DNA from: DASWZN01 sp963841635
GTDB taxonomy: Bacteria > Acidobacteriota > Terriglobia > Bryobacterales > Bryobacteraceae
Assembly: GCA_963841635.1 (NCBI GenBank)
Contig: CAWJDO010000002.1
Span: forward strand, 2,542,001 to 2,606,000
Direction of reading: 5' to 3'
Length of the DNA: 64,000 nt
Shown in pieces: positions 25,122 through 33,965 of the stretch; the first letter of the stretch is position 1; each line of letters starts with the position of its first letter. The position numbers and the translations under genes are program-made. Below the pieces are notes generated by a model. That model was not told the DNA's origin, made no database searches, and saw only the letters and a list, made by a program, of their open reading frames with translations.

Positions 25122-27830
25122 ATGATCCTCAAACTTATGATGAAGGCTCTGATTCTGACCATGGTCGCCGGGACCGTTGCCTGGGGGCAGTTGCAGTTTA
25201 TCCCCGTGACGCCGTGCCGCGTGGCGGACACGCGCGGCCCGGCCGGTCCCTTTGGCGGGCCGACCATGACGGCCGGCACGCGCTCCTTCGTGGTGCCCCA
25301 GAGCCCCTGCGGCATCCCGGCCACGGCGCAGGCCTACTCGTTGAACGTCACGGTGGTGCCGCCGGGACGGCTGACTTACCTGACGCTGTGGCCCACCGGG
25401 CAGAGCCAGCCTTACGTTTCGACCTTGAACTCGTGGGCCGGGGACGTGGTGGCCAACGCGGCCATCGTTCCGGCGGGCACGGGCGGAGCGGTGAGCGTCT
25501 TCGTCACCAACACGACGGACGTGATTTTGGATATCAACGGCTACTTCGCGGCCTCGAACGCGAGCAATGCTTTCTCGTTCTATCCCGCCACGCCCTGCCG
25601 GGTGGTGGATACTCGCACTGCGACCGGGCAGTTCGGCGGGCCGTCGATGTCGGCCGGCCAGGTGCGCGATTTTCCGGTTCCGCTGAGCGCCTGCGCAATC
25701 CCCGCGACCGCGCGCGGGTACTCGCTGAATGCCACGGTGGTGCCGCCCGGATATCTGGGTTTTCTGACCATGTGGCCTACGGGGCAGGCACGGCCCAACG
25801 CCTCGACTCTGAACTCGTGGAAGGGCAAGATCATGGCGAACGCGGCGCTGGTTCCGGCGGGCACGAACGAATCGGTGTCGGTGTATGTGAGCAACGCAAC
25901 GAACACGGTTCTGGATATCAACGGGTACTTCGGGCAGCCGGGTTTCACGGGGGCGCTGACATTCCATCCGGTGACGCCGTGCCGGATTGCCGATACGCGG
26001 AATGCGAACAGCCCGTTTGGAGGGCCGGAGATGGGGGCTTCGACGTCGCGGACGTTTCCGGTCCCGGCGAGCGCTTGCGGGATTCCGGCGACGGCGGAGG
26101 CGTATTCGTTGAATGTGACGGTGGTGCCGGACGGGTTGCTGGCGTATCTGACGACCTGGCCGACGGGGTCGGCGAAGCCGTACGTTTCCACTCTGAATTC
26201 GTTTGACGGGAGCGTGGTGGCGAACGCGGCGATTGTGCCGGCGGGCGCCGGGGGCGGGATCGACGTGTTTGTGACGAACCAGACGCACGTGGTGCTGGAC
26301 ATCAACGGGTACTTCGCGGGCAGCGGGGGACGCAACAGCTACACCATCACGGGGATGGTATCGGGGCTGGGCAGCGGCGCTTCGGTGGTGCTGAAGGACA
26401 ACGGCACGGATGCGTTGACGGTTTCGGCGAACGGATCTTTTACGTTTCCGACCGCGTTGGCGAGCGGGACGAGTTACACGGTGACGGTGGGGACGCAGCC
26501 GGCCGGGGAGGCTTGCCAGGTGGCGGGCGGGTCCGGGGTGGTGTCGGGGGATGTCACCAGTGTAGTTGTTACTTGCGTAGCAGTAACTCACACGGTTGGG
26601 GGCACGGTATCGGGACTAAGTAGCGGGGCGTCGGTGGTTCTGAAGGACAACAACGCGGACGCATTGACGGTGTCCGCGAACGGGTCATTCACTTTTGCGA
26701 CACCGGTGGCGAACGGGGCCAGTTACACGGTCACGGTAGGCACGCAGCCTGCCGGGGAAACGTGCCAGGTGGCGAACGGCGGGCCAGCGGTAGTGACGGC
26801 GAATGTCACGAACGTAGCCGTCACGTGTACACCAACAGCACCGCCCACAAACCTGGTGGCGGAACGGGCGCTGGCGCAGACGGGCTTGACGATTGCGCTC
26901 GCGTCCAATGTGCTGCAGAGTCAAATGTACGTGTTTTTCGACGCCGGTACTCAATCCGCGCCCTGCTATGTGCTGAATGGAGGTGGCAGCACGCAAACGG
27001 GCGCGACCCCGACGGCCAGTTCGGGCGGGCATCCGGTGTATCCGGTGACCGTGTATTACGACACCAAGTGCACACAGCCTTACATCGCGGCCTCCATTAC
27101 GGGACTCACGCAGACGGGGGAAGGTGCAGGCATCATCGTCGAGACCGCCACCTACTACGGTCCCAACGGGACGACTATCGGAACCATGACCCTCAACGAG
27201 ACGGTGGCGGAAACGCTCGTGGGCAACGCAATCCAGGGAATGTCGGTGAACGGCCTCGGCACATTCACACCAGCCGGCGGCCCGAGGACGCCGGTGCAAC
27301 TGGGGTTGTCCTGCAATATCGCCAGTCTCTCGGGCGGGCAGACCATTCCCTGTCAGGGGGCGGTGGTGCAGGATCTCCCGGCGCTGAACCTGGCCATTGG
27401 GGGCGTGACGCAAATCAACCTGATTATCGCGAGCAACGCGGCGGGCAAAGCCACCAGCGTCAGCTTTACGGGCGGGAGCTCTTCGTTCACCGGGCTGATC
27501 GGGTCGCTCACGCTGACCAACCCGTCGCCGACCTCGTTCGTCATTCCGGGTGGCACGGCCTTCGGCTCGGCCACTACCAGCGGGGGCGCCGCCGCATTCG
27601 CGCTCTTCCCGCCGACGCCGACAGCCTGGACGCTGACCGATGCGGCGCACGACCAGACGATCCAGATCTCGGTGATCGACAATACGAGCCGCAATTCGAG
27701 CGTGACGATCAAGCGGGTGAGCTCGGGGGCGACGCTGGCCACCGGCACGGTTGACCAGTCGGGGACGGGAAGCATTACGTACTCCGACGCGAGTACCGCG
27801 GCGATTACGAGCTGGACGCTTGCGGATTGA
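25122..27830 (+). CDS. Secreted modular protein with three TPCRVADTR modules (paralogue 2)
   Basis: A 902-residue tandem paralogue of the upstream gene with the same layout: signal peptide (1-22), three TPCRVADTR modules, two Ig-like repeats and a C-terminal domain of about 320 residues ending ITSWTLAD. The modules are identical to paralogue 1 at DNA level. The C-terminal domain is only about half identical, with changes throughout. The ATG at 25122 is preferred over one at 25116 because AAGGAG then lies 7 nt upstream and the start MILK matches its two relatives in this window. It lies 19 bp after paralogue 1, so they are probably co-transcribed. Role unknown; likely a surface or matrix protein. 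Confidence 0.85.
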   Translation: MILKLMMKALILTMVAGTVAWGQLQFIPVTPCRVADTRGPAGPFGGPTMTAGTRSFVVPQSPCGIPATAQAYSLNVTVVPPGRLTYLTLWPTGQSQPYVSTLNSWAGDVVANAAIVPAGTGGAVSVFVTNTTDVILDINGYFAASNASNAFSFYPATPCRVVDTRTATGQFGGPSMSAGQVRDFPVPLSACAIPATARGYSLNATVVPPGYLGFLTMWPTGQARPNASTLNSWKGKIMANAALVPAGTNESVSVYVSNATNTVLDINGYFGQPGFTGALTFHPVTPCRIADTRNANSPFGGPEMGASTSRTFPVPASACGIPATAEAYSLNVTVVPDGLLAYLTTWPTGSAKPYVSTLNSFDGSVVANAAIVPAGAGGGIDVFVTNQTHVVLDINGYFAGSGGRNSYTITGMVSGLGSGASVVLKDNGTDALTVSANGSFTFPTALASGTSYTVTVGTQPAGEACQVAGGSGVVSGDVTSVVVTCVAVTHTVGGTVSGLSSGASVVLKDNNADALTVSANGSFTFATPVANGASYTVTVGTQPAGETCQVANGGPAVVTANVTNVAVTCTPTAPPTNLVAERALAQTGLTIALASNVLQSQMYVFFDAGTQSAPCYVLNGGGSTQTGATPTASSGGHPVYPVTVYYDTKCTQPYIAASITGLTQTGEGAGIIVETATYYGPNGTTIGTMTLNETVAETLVGNAIQGMSVNGLGTFTPAGGPRTPVQLGLSCNIASLSGGQTIPCQGAVVQDLPALNLAIGGVTQINLIIASNAAGKATSVSFTGGSSSFTGLIGSLTLTNPSPTSFVIPGGTAFGSATTSGGAAAFALFPPTPTAWTLTDAAHDQTIQISVIDNTSRNSSVTIKRVSSGATLATGTVDQSGTGSITYSDASTAAITSWTLAD
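25212..26674 (+). repeat. 1,463-bp direct repeat, copy 2
   Basis: Second copy of the repeat described at 22514-23976. The left edge is a T/C and A/G-differing stretch in the signal-peptide junction. The right edge is a G-to-C change in the second Ig-like repeat, after which differences become frequent. Confidence 0.85.
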
Positions 27831-27954
27831 CCGCTTGCTGACGCGCGCGGTTCGGTGCTGGCGGACAGTGAACCGCGACCGTTGAGGGAGCGGACGCTGG
27901 CGGATTGAGACGGAGCGAGGGCGTGGGTCCGCTCGCTTGCGGTCGCGGCTCGGT
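27831..27954. repeat. Cluster of three REP-like elements, family III (copies f, g, h)
   Basis: Directly after the stop codon of paralogue 2 are copy f (27831-27856, plus orientation), copy g (27871-27893, inverted) and copy h (27929-27954, plus). Copies f and g face each other and could pair into a longer hairpin, as in bacterial interspersed mosaic elements. The rest of the 202-bp gap up to 28032 shows only a ribosome site (CAGGAGG) for the next gene. Confidence 0.7.
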
Positions 27955-28032
27955 GCGGGCGTCGTGTAAGAGAGTCGCGTAAGAGAGCGGATCTGGGGGG
28001 CTGGGAGGCTACTCAAGCAGGAGGGATTTTCT

Positions 28033-28695
28033 ATGGCGAGTTGGAAGACGATGCCGGTGTTCCCCAAGATTCTGATCGTTGTGCTGGCTCTTGGGGTGAT
28101 CTATCGGGTGACCGTCAAGCACCCCGACTCCGACAGCGTCAGGTACGATCCAGCGCCACGCCCCGAGCCGGACAACGGCGATCTGCTGGCCCGCTACCAG
28201 GCGCAGTATAACCAGGTGTCGGCGCAAGCGAACCAATGCGCGCAGGAACTCCAGGCTTACCAGGCGCAAATGGCGGCGGACGCCATGAACGGGACGATGC
28301 CGGGCGCCGGGCCGGCCTGCCAACAGAGCCTGCCAAATCTGACTGTGCAGCTCGCGCTACTGCAGACGTACATGACGCGCTTGCAAACGGGGAACCCTCG
28401 CATCACGGTCTGTGAGGCCAATGCCGGTCTGCAGGGATGCCAGGGACTGGAGGCGTCTTCCCACGCTTCCTCCTCCTACTCGCATCCCGACGATGGCACC
28501 GAGACGGTCGAGCGGTCGACACGGCAAGGGATTCGCGGGGCCACGATCTACACAGATGCAAACGGCGAGGAACACGAATTGCCGACGCGGGATTACTACT
28601 ACCGGGACCGGAACACCGGACAGTTCGTGGGCACCGGCTCTCCCAACCCGCCCAACAACGGGGGCGACTACGAGCCGCTCCAGCCGGAACGGTAA
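28033..28695 (+). CDS. Hypothetical membrane-anchored protein
   Basis: A 220-residue protein I do not recognise. One N-terminal membrane helix (about 10-25, FPKILIVVLALGVIY) is followed by a Gln-rich helical segment (about 50-115, QAQYNQVSAQANQCAQELQ in part). Four or more cysteines lie at about 68, 96, 125 and 136. The tail is a hydrophilic Pro/Asn/Gly-rich region. The layout suggests a periplasmic protein held in the inner membrane, possibly with disulfides. A good ribosome site (CAGGAGG) lies 8-9 nt before the ATG. No family could be named. Confidence 0.65.
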   Translation: MASWKTMPVFPKILIVVLALGVIYRVTVKHPDSDSVRYDPAPRPEPDNGDLLARYQAQYNQVSAQANQCAQELQAYQAQMAADAMNGTMPGAGPACQQSLPNLTVQLALLQTYMTRLQTGNPRITVCEANAGLQGCQGLEASSHASSSYSHPDDGTETVERSTRQGIRGATIYTDANGEEHELPTRDYYYRDRNTGQFVGTGSPNPPNNGGDYEPLQPER

Positions 28696-28709
28696 CGGCC
28701 GGGTTCGTA

Positions 28710-28715
28710 CATAAT
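28710..28715 (+). promoter_or_regulatory. Candidate -10 box of the deacetylase gene
   Basis: CATAAT, within TACATAATA, ends 8 nt before the ATG at 28724. No Shine-Dalgarno sequence is visible, so a leaderless transcript is possible. Confidence 0.4.
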
Positions 28716-28723
28716 AGCGGCTG

Positions 28724-29665
28724 ATGATTCGATTCATTCTTGTCTACACAGGGCTGACGCTCTCCGCCTCGCTGTTGCAGGGCGGGCGGGAGGTGGCGAT
28801 CACCATGGACGACCTGCCCTCGGCGCAGGCCGGCGATCACGGCTGCGAGTGGGAGTCGCTCGAGTCTCTGACGCGGCGGCTGCTCGAGCCGATACGGAGC
28901 GAGAAAGTGCCGGTCACGGCCTTCGTAATTGTGCGGCATTGCCTGGAACTGCCGATCGAGCAGCGGCGCGCCATCTTCAATATGTGGACCAGCGCGGGCG
29001 TGGAGCTGGGGAATCACAGCTACTCCCACCCCGATCTGAACTCGACCCCCATCGCGGACTACGAGAAGGACATCCTGCGGGCGGACGCTATTCTGCGCGA
29101 GACGACCGGTGCGCCGCGACTGCGCTGGTTCCGCTCGCCCATGCTGCACACGGGGCCGGATGCCGAAACCAAGGCGCGCCTGGAGGCGTTTCTCGCCGCC
29201 CACGGATGGCGGCAGGCGCCGGTGACGTTCGACAACTCGGACTGGATGTTCGCCTATGTGTACCGTGACGCACGTGAGCGTGGCGACACGGCCTTTGCCG
29301 AGCGGGTGCGGGCGGCGTACCTGCCCTACCTGGAGTCGGTGATCGCGTTCTTCGAGGCCCGCTCGGTGGAGGTGGTGGGGCGCGAGTTTCCACAGGTGCT
29401 GCTGCTGCATGCCAACGAACTGAATGCGGAGATGCTGCCGGACCTGCTGGCCATGCTGCGCCGGCGCGGCTACCGCTTCGTGTCGCTAGAGGCCGCGCTC
29501 GCCGATAGCGCCTACGCGCTTCCGGACGGGTACGCGGGGCGAGGCGGGTTTTCGTGGATCCACCGCTGGTCGATCACGAAGAAGATGCCGAACAAGGGCG
29601 AGCCCGACGAACCGGTCTGGGTGCGCGAAAGATACGAGAAGATTGCCGTGCACCCGCCACGGTAA
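28724..29665 (+). CDS. Exported polysaccharide deacetylase (NodB/CE4 family)
   Basis: A 313-residue protein with a short hydrophobic leader (1-18). Its NodB-homology fold has motif 1 'VAITMDDLP' (about 25; the second D of TMDD binds metal), motif 2 'NHSYSHPDL' (about 99; both histidines bind metal) and motif 3-like 'RWFRSPM' (about 137). CE4 enzymes remove N- or O-acetyl groups from glycans such as chitin or peptidoglycan; the substrate here is unknown. It lies between a hypothetical anchored protein and the NHL giant. No Shine-Dalgarno site is visible. Confidence 0.88.
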   Translation: MIRFILVYTGLTLSASLLQGGREVAITMDDLPSAQAGDHGCEWESLESLTRRLLEPIRSEKVPVTAFVIVRHCLELPIEQRRAIFNMWTSAGVELGNHSYSHPDLNSTPIADYEKDILRADAILRETTGAPRLRWFRSPMLHTGPDAETKARLEAFLAAHGWRQAPVTFDNSDWMFAYVYRDARERGDTAFAERVRAAYLPYLESVIAFFEARSVEVVGREFPQVLLLHANELNAEMLPDLLAMLRRRGYRFVSLEAALADSAYALPDGYAGRGGFSWIHRWSITKKMPNKGEPDEPVWVRERYEKIAVHPPR

Positions 29666-29794
29666 ATTTAGGTCTGTTTATCTGTTGTTTGGTTCCGGGG
29701 GTTCAGGTAGACTCAAGATCGACGCAGAGCCGCCGTCTTCCGACCACCTTCTGGACGGCAATATGCGGTTCCTGCCACGAAAACGGAGACAAAG

Positions 29795-32700
29795 ATGATC
29801 CTCAAGTTCGCAATGAAAGCTCAATTTCTGTCTATGGCGATGTTTGCGGTTGCGGCCGCCTCTGGCGCCGTGCCGCAGTACCTGATCTCGACCGTGGCGG
29901 GAGGCGCAGCGCCGCCTACACCGGCCCAGGGGACGACCGTGGGTTTCTTCCCCGTGCAGGCAGTGGCGGAGGATGCCGCCGGGAACGTGTACTTCTGCAC
30001 CGGGAACTGGGTGCTGAAGGTGGACGCGGCGGGAATCCTGACGCGCGTGGCGGGCGGCGGATCGACGGCCAGCCTGGGGGACGGGGGGCTGGCGGTCAAT
30101 GCGCGGCTATTCGGACCCCAAGGCCTAACTGTGGATGCCGCGGGGCAGATTTACATCTCCGACACGGGCAACCACCGGGTCCGCAAGGTCGGGCTTGACG
30201 GCATCATCACTACGGTGGCCGGCACGGGCGAGGGGGGCAATGCGGGCGACGGGGGCCTGGCTACCAACGCCAAGATCTACTCCCCCTATGGCCTGGCGGT
30301 GGACGCGGCCGGAGATGTCTTCTTCACGGACTGGATGTTCAACCGGATCCGGAAAGTGACGCCGGACGGCAAGATCGCCACCATTGCGGGAAAGGACGGG
30401 GTGAACTTCGGGGGAGATGGAGGCCCGGCCGTGAATGCCTCGTTGCATGCTCCGAACGCCCTGGCGCTCGACGGCGCCGGCAACCTCTACATCGCGGACA
30501 GCGCGAACAACCGGATTCGCGAGATCACCACGGACGGCAAGATCAAGACCGTGGCGGGCAACGGTACGGCCGCCTATGCTGGCGACGGAGGCCCGGCCAC
30601 CAGCGCCGAGATCTATACCCCGTGGGGGGTGGCGCTGGACGCCAACGGCAACCTTTTCATCGCGGACACCTACAATCAGCGGATCCGCAAGGTGGCGACG
30701 GACGGCACGATTACCACGGTGGCGGGTGGCGGAAGCCACAGCGAGGACGGCGTCGCGGCCACCACCGCCTTTATTGACTATCCGGCGGGGGTGGGCGTCA
30801 GTGCCGCCGGCGAACTGGCGATCGGGAGCATGAATAGCAAGCTGGTCCGCAAGGTGAGCGCGGCCGGCATCATCGCCACGGTGGCGGGCAACGGCTCCAC
30901 CGGACGCGCGGGCGACGGGGGCCCGGCGATCAACGCGCAGTTTGCCTACCCGACCGGCGTTGCGGTTGACGCCGCCGGGAACTACTACATTGTGGACCAG
31001 AAGAACCAGCAAGTCCGCAAGGTCGGGCTCGACGGAACCATCAGCACCGCGGCGGGCACCGGGGACAACGGCAATACCGGCGACGGAGGGCAGGGCGCTG
31101 CCGCCAAGCTCAGCAATCCGCAAGGAGTGGCGGTGGACTCTCATGGCAACCTCTACATAGCCACCACCGCCCGCATCCGCATGGTGGCAACGGATGGCAC
31201 GATAAGCACGGTGGCCGGCAACGGCAACGGAGGATACTCGGGCGATGGCGGGCCCGCGCTCAGCGCCGGCCTGAGTTATCCGCATGGACTGGCGGTCGAC
31301 ACGGCCGGGAATATCTACATTGCGGACAGCTACAATCACGTAATTCGCAAGGTGGGTCTGGATCACAATATCTCCACCGTGGCCGGAATCCCCAACTCGG
31401 CGGGCTTTTCAGGCGACGGCGGTCCGGCGGTCAACGCGCAGCTCAATGATCCTTTCGGGGTGGCGGTGGACGGAGCGGGGAACGTACTCATAGCCGACTA
31501 CAGCAATTACAGGGTTCGAAAGCTGATTGTGGCGGATGGCACTATCGTCACCGTGGCCGGTAACGGCACGAACACGGACTCTGGCGACGGCAACCCGGCT
31601 ACTCAGGCGTCGATTCGCAATCCGTATGGCGTTGCGGTGGATGCGGGAGGAAACATCTATATCCCCACGGTCGGCAGCAGGGTCCGGAGGGTGTCGGCAG
31701 CGGACGGCACGATCACGACGTTCGCAGGGAACGGCACCGGGGGCTACACGGGCGATGGCGGTCTGGCTGCGAGCGCGGAAATCAACGGGCCTAACGCGGT
31801 GGCCCTGAGCGCGTCGGGCGACCTGTACATTGCAGACAGCGGGAACAATGTCATCCGGCTGGTTGCGATTGGTGGAGCCCACGCTATGCTCGGCGTGACC
31901 ATGACGCACGCGACCCTGGCTCCGGCGGACCCGGCAGCGACTTACACCGTGCTGGTGAGCAATGCGGCGCTGGCCGGGCCGACTTCGGGCGCGGTTTCGG
32001 TGACGGACGCCGTTCCCACGGGCCTGACCCTGGTGTCCATGGCGGGCGCGGGGTGGAGCTGCACGGCCAACGTCTGCACGCGCGGCGACGCGTTGGGTGA
32101 GGGTTCCAGCTATCCGGCTATCACGGTTACCGCGACTGTAACGGCGGCCGTGGGCACGGAGGTGGTTAACTACGTCTCCGTATCCGGCGGCGGCTCGGCG
32201 GAAGCCGGCGCGAGCGACTCGGCCATCGTTGCCGTGCCGCCGGTGGTGCCGGTGGCGCCCATGCTGGTCTCTCCGGCCAACAACGCCGGCGGCATTGTGC
32301 TGGCTCCCGTGCTGTCCTGGAACGCGGCGGCGGGTGCGACGTCGTACGACGTTTACTTCGGGACGTCTTCTACGCCGCCACTGGTATTGAATACGGCGGG
32401 CACCAGCTACACACCCGGGGCGCTGACTTCGGGCGTCACTTACTACTGGCAGGTGGCAACACACGGCTTCGCGTCCTCGGCGGTCTGGTCTTTCACGACC
32501 GGCTCCGCGGCTGCCGGCCTGCGGTTCGTGCCGGTGACGCCGTGCCGCGTCGCCGATACGCGCAGCGGGGTGACCATGACGGCCAACTCCACGCAGTCTT
32601 TTGCGGTTCCGCAGAGCGGCTGCGGGATTCCGGCGACGGCACTGGCGTACTCCTTGAACGTGACCGTGGTGCCCAAAGGGCCGCTCTCTTACCTGACGCT

Positions 32701-33637
32701 GTGGCCCACCGGCCAGAACCGGCCCAACGTTTCGACCCTGAACTCATTCGCTGGGGATGTGGTGGCCAACGCGGCCATCGTTCCGGCCGGAACCGGCGGG
32801 GCGGTGAGCGTCTATGTCACCAACCCGACGGATGTGATTCTGGACGTCAACGGCTACTTCGACGCTTCGGGCGGCAGCAGCGCGCTGGCGTTCTACGCGT
32901 CCACGCCTTGCCGCGTGGCGGACACGCGCGGCGGCACCAGCACGTTCGGCGGGCCGTCCATGCAGGGCCCTGTGGCGCGTGACTTCCCGGTTCCGCTGAG
33001 CGGTTGCGGAATTCCGTCGACGGCGGGCGGCTACTCGCTGAATGTCACGGTGGTGCCTCCCGGGTATCTGGGGTATTTGACGGCCTGGCCGACGGGCCGG
33101 ACGCGGCCCAATGCATCGACGCTGAACTCCTGGAAGGGGAAGGTAGTGGCGAACGCCGCGCTCGTCCCGACGGGGGACAACGAATCGATCTCGGTCTTTG
33201 TGAGTAACCCGACCAACGTGATCCTGGACATCAACGGGTACTTCGGGCAGCCGGGGCAGAGCGGGGCTCTGGCGTTCTATCCCGTGCCGCCGTGCCGTGT
33301 AGCGGACACGCGGAATGCGAGCGGCCCGTTCGGCGGGCCGGAGATGGCGGGCCAAAGCACCCGTTCCTTCCCGATTCCGGCGAGCGCGTGCAACATTCCG
33401 GCGACGGCGGCGGCGTATTCGGTGAACGTGACGGTGGTGCCGGACGGGCAGTTGCAGTACCTGTCGGCATGGCCGGCGGGGTCAACGAAACCGCTGGTAT
33501 CGACGCTGAACTCGTTCGACGGGAGCGTGGTTGCGAACGCGGCGATCGTGCCGGCGGGGAGCAACGGCTCCATTAGTGTGTTCGTGACGAACCAGACGCA
33601 CGTGATCCTGGATATTGACGGGTATTTCGCGCAGTAG
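29795..33637 (+). CDS. Giant secreted NHL-repeat protein with TPCRVADTR modules
   Basis: A 1,280-residue secreted protein. The signal peptide (1 to about 24) is followed by about a dozen NHL repeats (about 29-695). Their pattern is 'TVAGNG..G.GGDGGPA..A..P.G.AVD..GN.YIAD..N.RIRKV', which builds a beta-propeller or two. A DUF11-like beta sandwich (about 700-813), an Fn3-like domain (about 815-905, WNAAAGATSYDVYFG) and three TPCRVADTR modules (from about 908, 1030 and 1157) follow. It shares the start MILK and the modules with the two tandem paralogues upstream. NHL propellers usually bind proteins or glycans. Surface adhesion or matrix function is likely but not shown. Confidence 0.88.
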   Translation: MILKFAMKAQFLSMAMFAVAAASGAVPQYLISTVAGGAAPPTPAQGTTVGFFPVQAVAEDAAGNVYFCTGNWVLKVDAAGILTRVAGGGSTASLGDGGLAVNARLFGPQGLTVDAAGQIYISDTGNHRVRKVGLDGIITTVAGTGEGGNAGDGGLATNAKIYSPYGLAVDAAGDVFFTDWMFNRIRKVTPDGKIATIAGKDGVNFGGDGGPAVNASLHAPNALALDGAGNLYIADSANNRIREITTDGKIKTVAGNGTAAYAGDGGPATSAEIYTPWGVALDANGNLFIADTYNQRIRKVATDGTITTVAGGGSHSEDGVAATTAFIDYPAGVGVSAAGELAIGSMNSKLVRKVSAAGIIATVAGNGSTGRAGDGGPAINAQFAYPTGVAVDAAGNYYIVDQKNQQVRKVGLDGTISTAAGTGDNGNTGDGGQGAAAKLSNPQGVAVDSHGNLYIATTARIRMVATDGTISTVAGNGNGGYSGDGGPALSAGLSYPHGLAVDTAGNIYIADSYNHVIRKVGLDHNISTVAGIPNSAGFSGDGGPAVNAQLNDPFGVAVDGAGNVLIADYSNYRVRKLIVADGTIVTVAGNGTNTDSGDGNPATQASIRNPYGVAVDAGGNIYIPTVGSRVRRVSAADGTITTFAGNGTGGYTGDGGLAASAEINGPNAVALSASGDLYIADSGNNVIRLVAIGGAHAMLGVTMTHATLAPADPAATYTVLVSNAALAGPTSGAVSVTDAVPTGLTLVSMAGAGWSCTANVCTRGDALGEGSSYPAITVTATVTAAVGTEVVNYVSVSGGGSAEAGASDSAIVAVPPVVPVAPMLVSPANNAGGIVLAPVLSWNAAAGATSYDVYFGTSSTPPLVLNTAGTSYTPGALTSGVTYYWQVATHGFASSAVWSFTTGSAAAGLRFVPVTPCRVADTRSGVTMTANSTQSFAVPQSGCGIPATALAYSLNVTVVPKGPLSYLTLWPTGQNRPNVSTLNSFAGDVVANAAIVPAGTGGAVSVYVTNPTDVILDVNGYFDASGGSSALAFYASTPCRVADTRGGTSTFGGPSMQGPVARDFPVPLSGCGIPSTAGGYSLNVTVVPPGYLGYLTAWPTGRTRPNASTLNSWKGKVVANAALVPTGDNESISVFVSNPTNVILDINGYFGQPGQSGALAFYPVPPCRVADTRNASGPFGGPEMAGQSTRSFPIPASACNIPATAAAYSVNVTVVPDGQLQYLSAWPAGSTKPLVSTLNSFDGSVVANAAIVPAGSNGSISVFVTNQTHVILDIDGYFAQ

Positions 33638-33743
33638 GCGGCGGCTGGAGAATTCGTGAGGCAGTCTGTGCCCTTTTGCCGCTGTCTGTTGTGAGGGCAC
33701 AGGCTGAACGGCAGAAGGCAGGCGGAAACGTCTGTCCCCTGCC

Positions 33744-33962
33744 TCAGGCGCAACGGCGCGTGCGGGCCAGCAACTGGCTCGCACGCGTTAGCGCTTTCTG
33801 TTCGGCTTCGGCGCGGGTCGATGCGGTGGTGCGGGCCAGCGATGCGCCCGGCGACACGTTGTCGGCCTGGCAGTGAAAGACGTCCCCAAGGCGATAGGAG
33901 GCGAGATTGACCTCCCAGCCGTCCACGGCAACTTTTCGCTTGGCGTATTCTTCCGCTCGCAT
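33744..33962 (-). CDS. Small conserved-looking hypothetical protein
   Basis: A 72-residue protein. Its pattern of a beta strand, 'YRLGDVFHCQADNVSPGA' and a C-terminal helix (TRAEAEQKALTRASQLLA) looks like a single compact alpha/beta domain. It begins 3 bp after the sulfurtransferase stop on the same strand, so it is almost certainly co-expressed and may serve sulfur transfer. It contains two cysteines (about 31 and 71). I cannot name the family. The 106 bp between its stop and the NHL gene stop shows nothing else. Confidence 0.65.
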   Translation of the reverse strand: MRAEEYAKRKVAVDGWEVNLASYRLGDVFHCQADNVSPGASLARTTASTRAEAEQKALTRASQLLARTRRCA

Positions 33963-33965
33963 CGC

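Noticed and set aside
21494..26591. Two Arg/His-rich minus-strand open frames opposite the secreted paralogues
   Set aside because: Their common sequence only reflects the 1.46-kb direct repeat; composition is not that of a real protein.
22514..26674. Composite transposon or insertion sequence as the source of the 1.46-kb repeat
   Set aside because: No transposase, no terminal inverted repeats and no target duplication; the repeat edges fall within coding domains.
27831..28032. Small RNA gene in the REP cluster
   Set aside because: The hairpins are explained by three REP-like copies; no promoter or T-run terminator is evident.
29880..31880. CRISPR-like regular repeats
   Set aside because: The periodic DNA encodes NHL protein repeats in one frame; the units vary and have no constant spacer structure.
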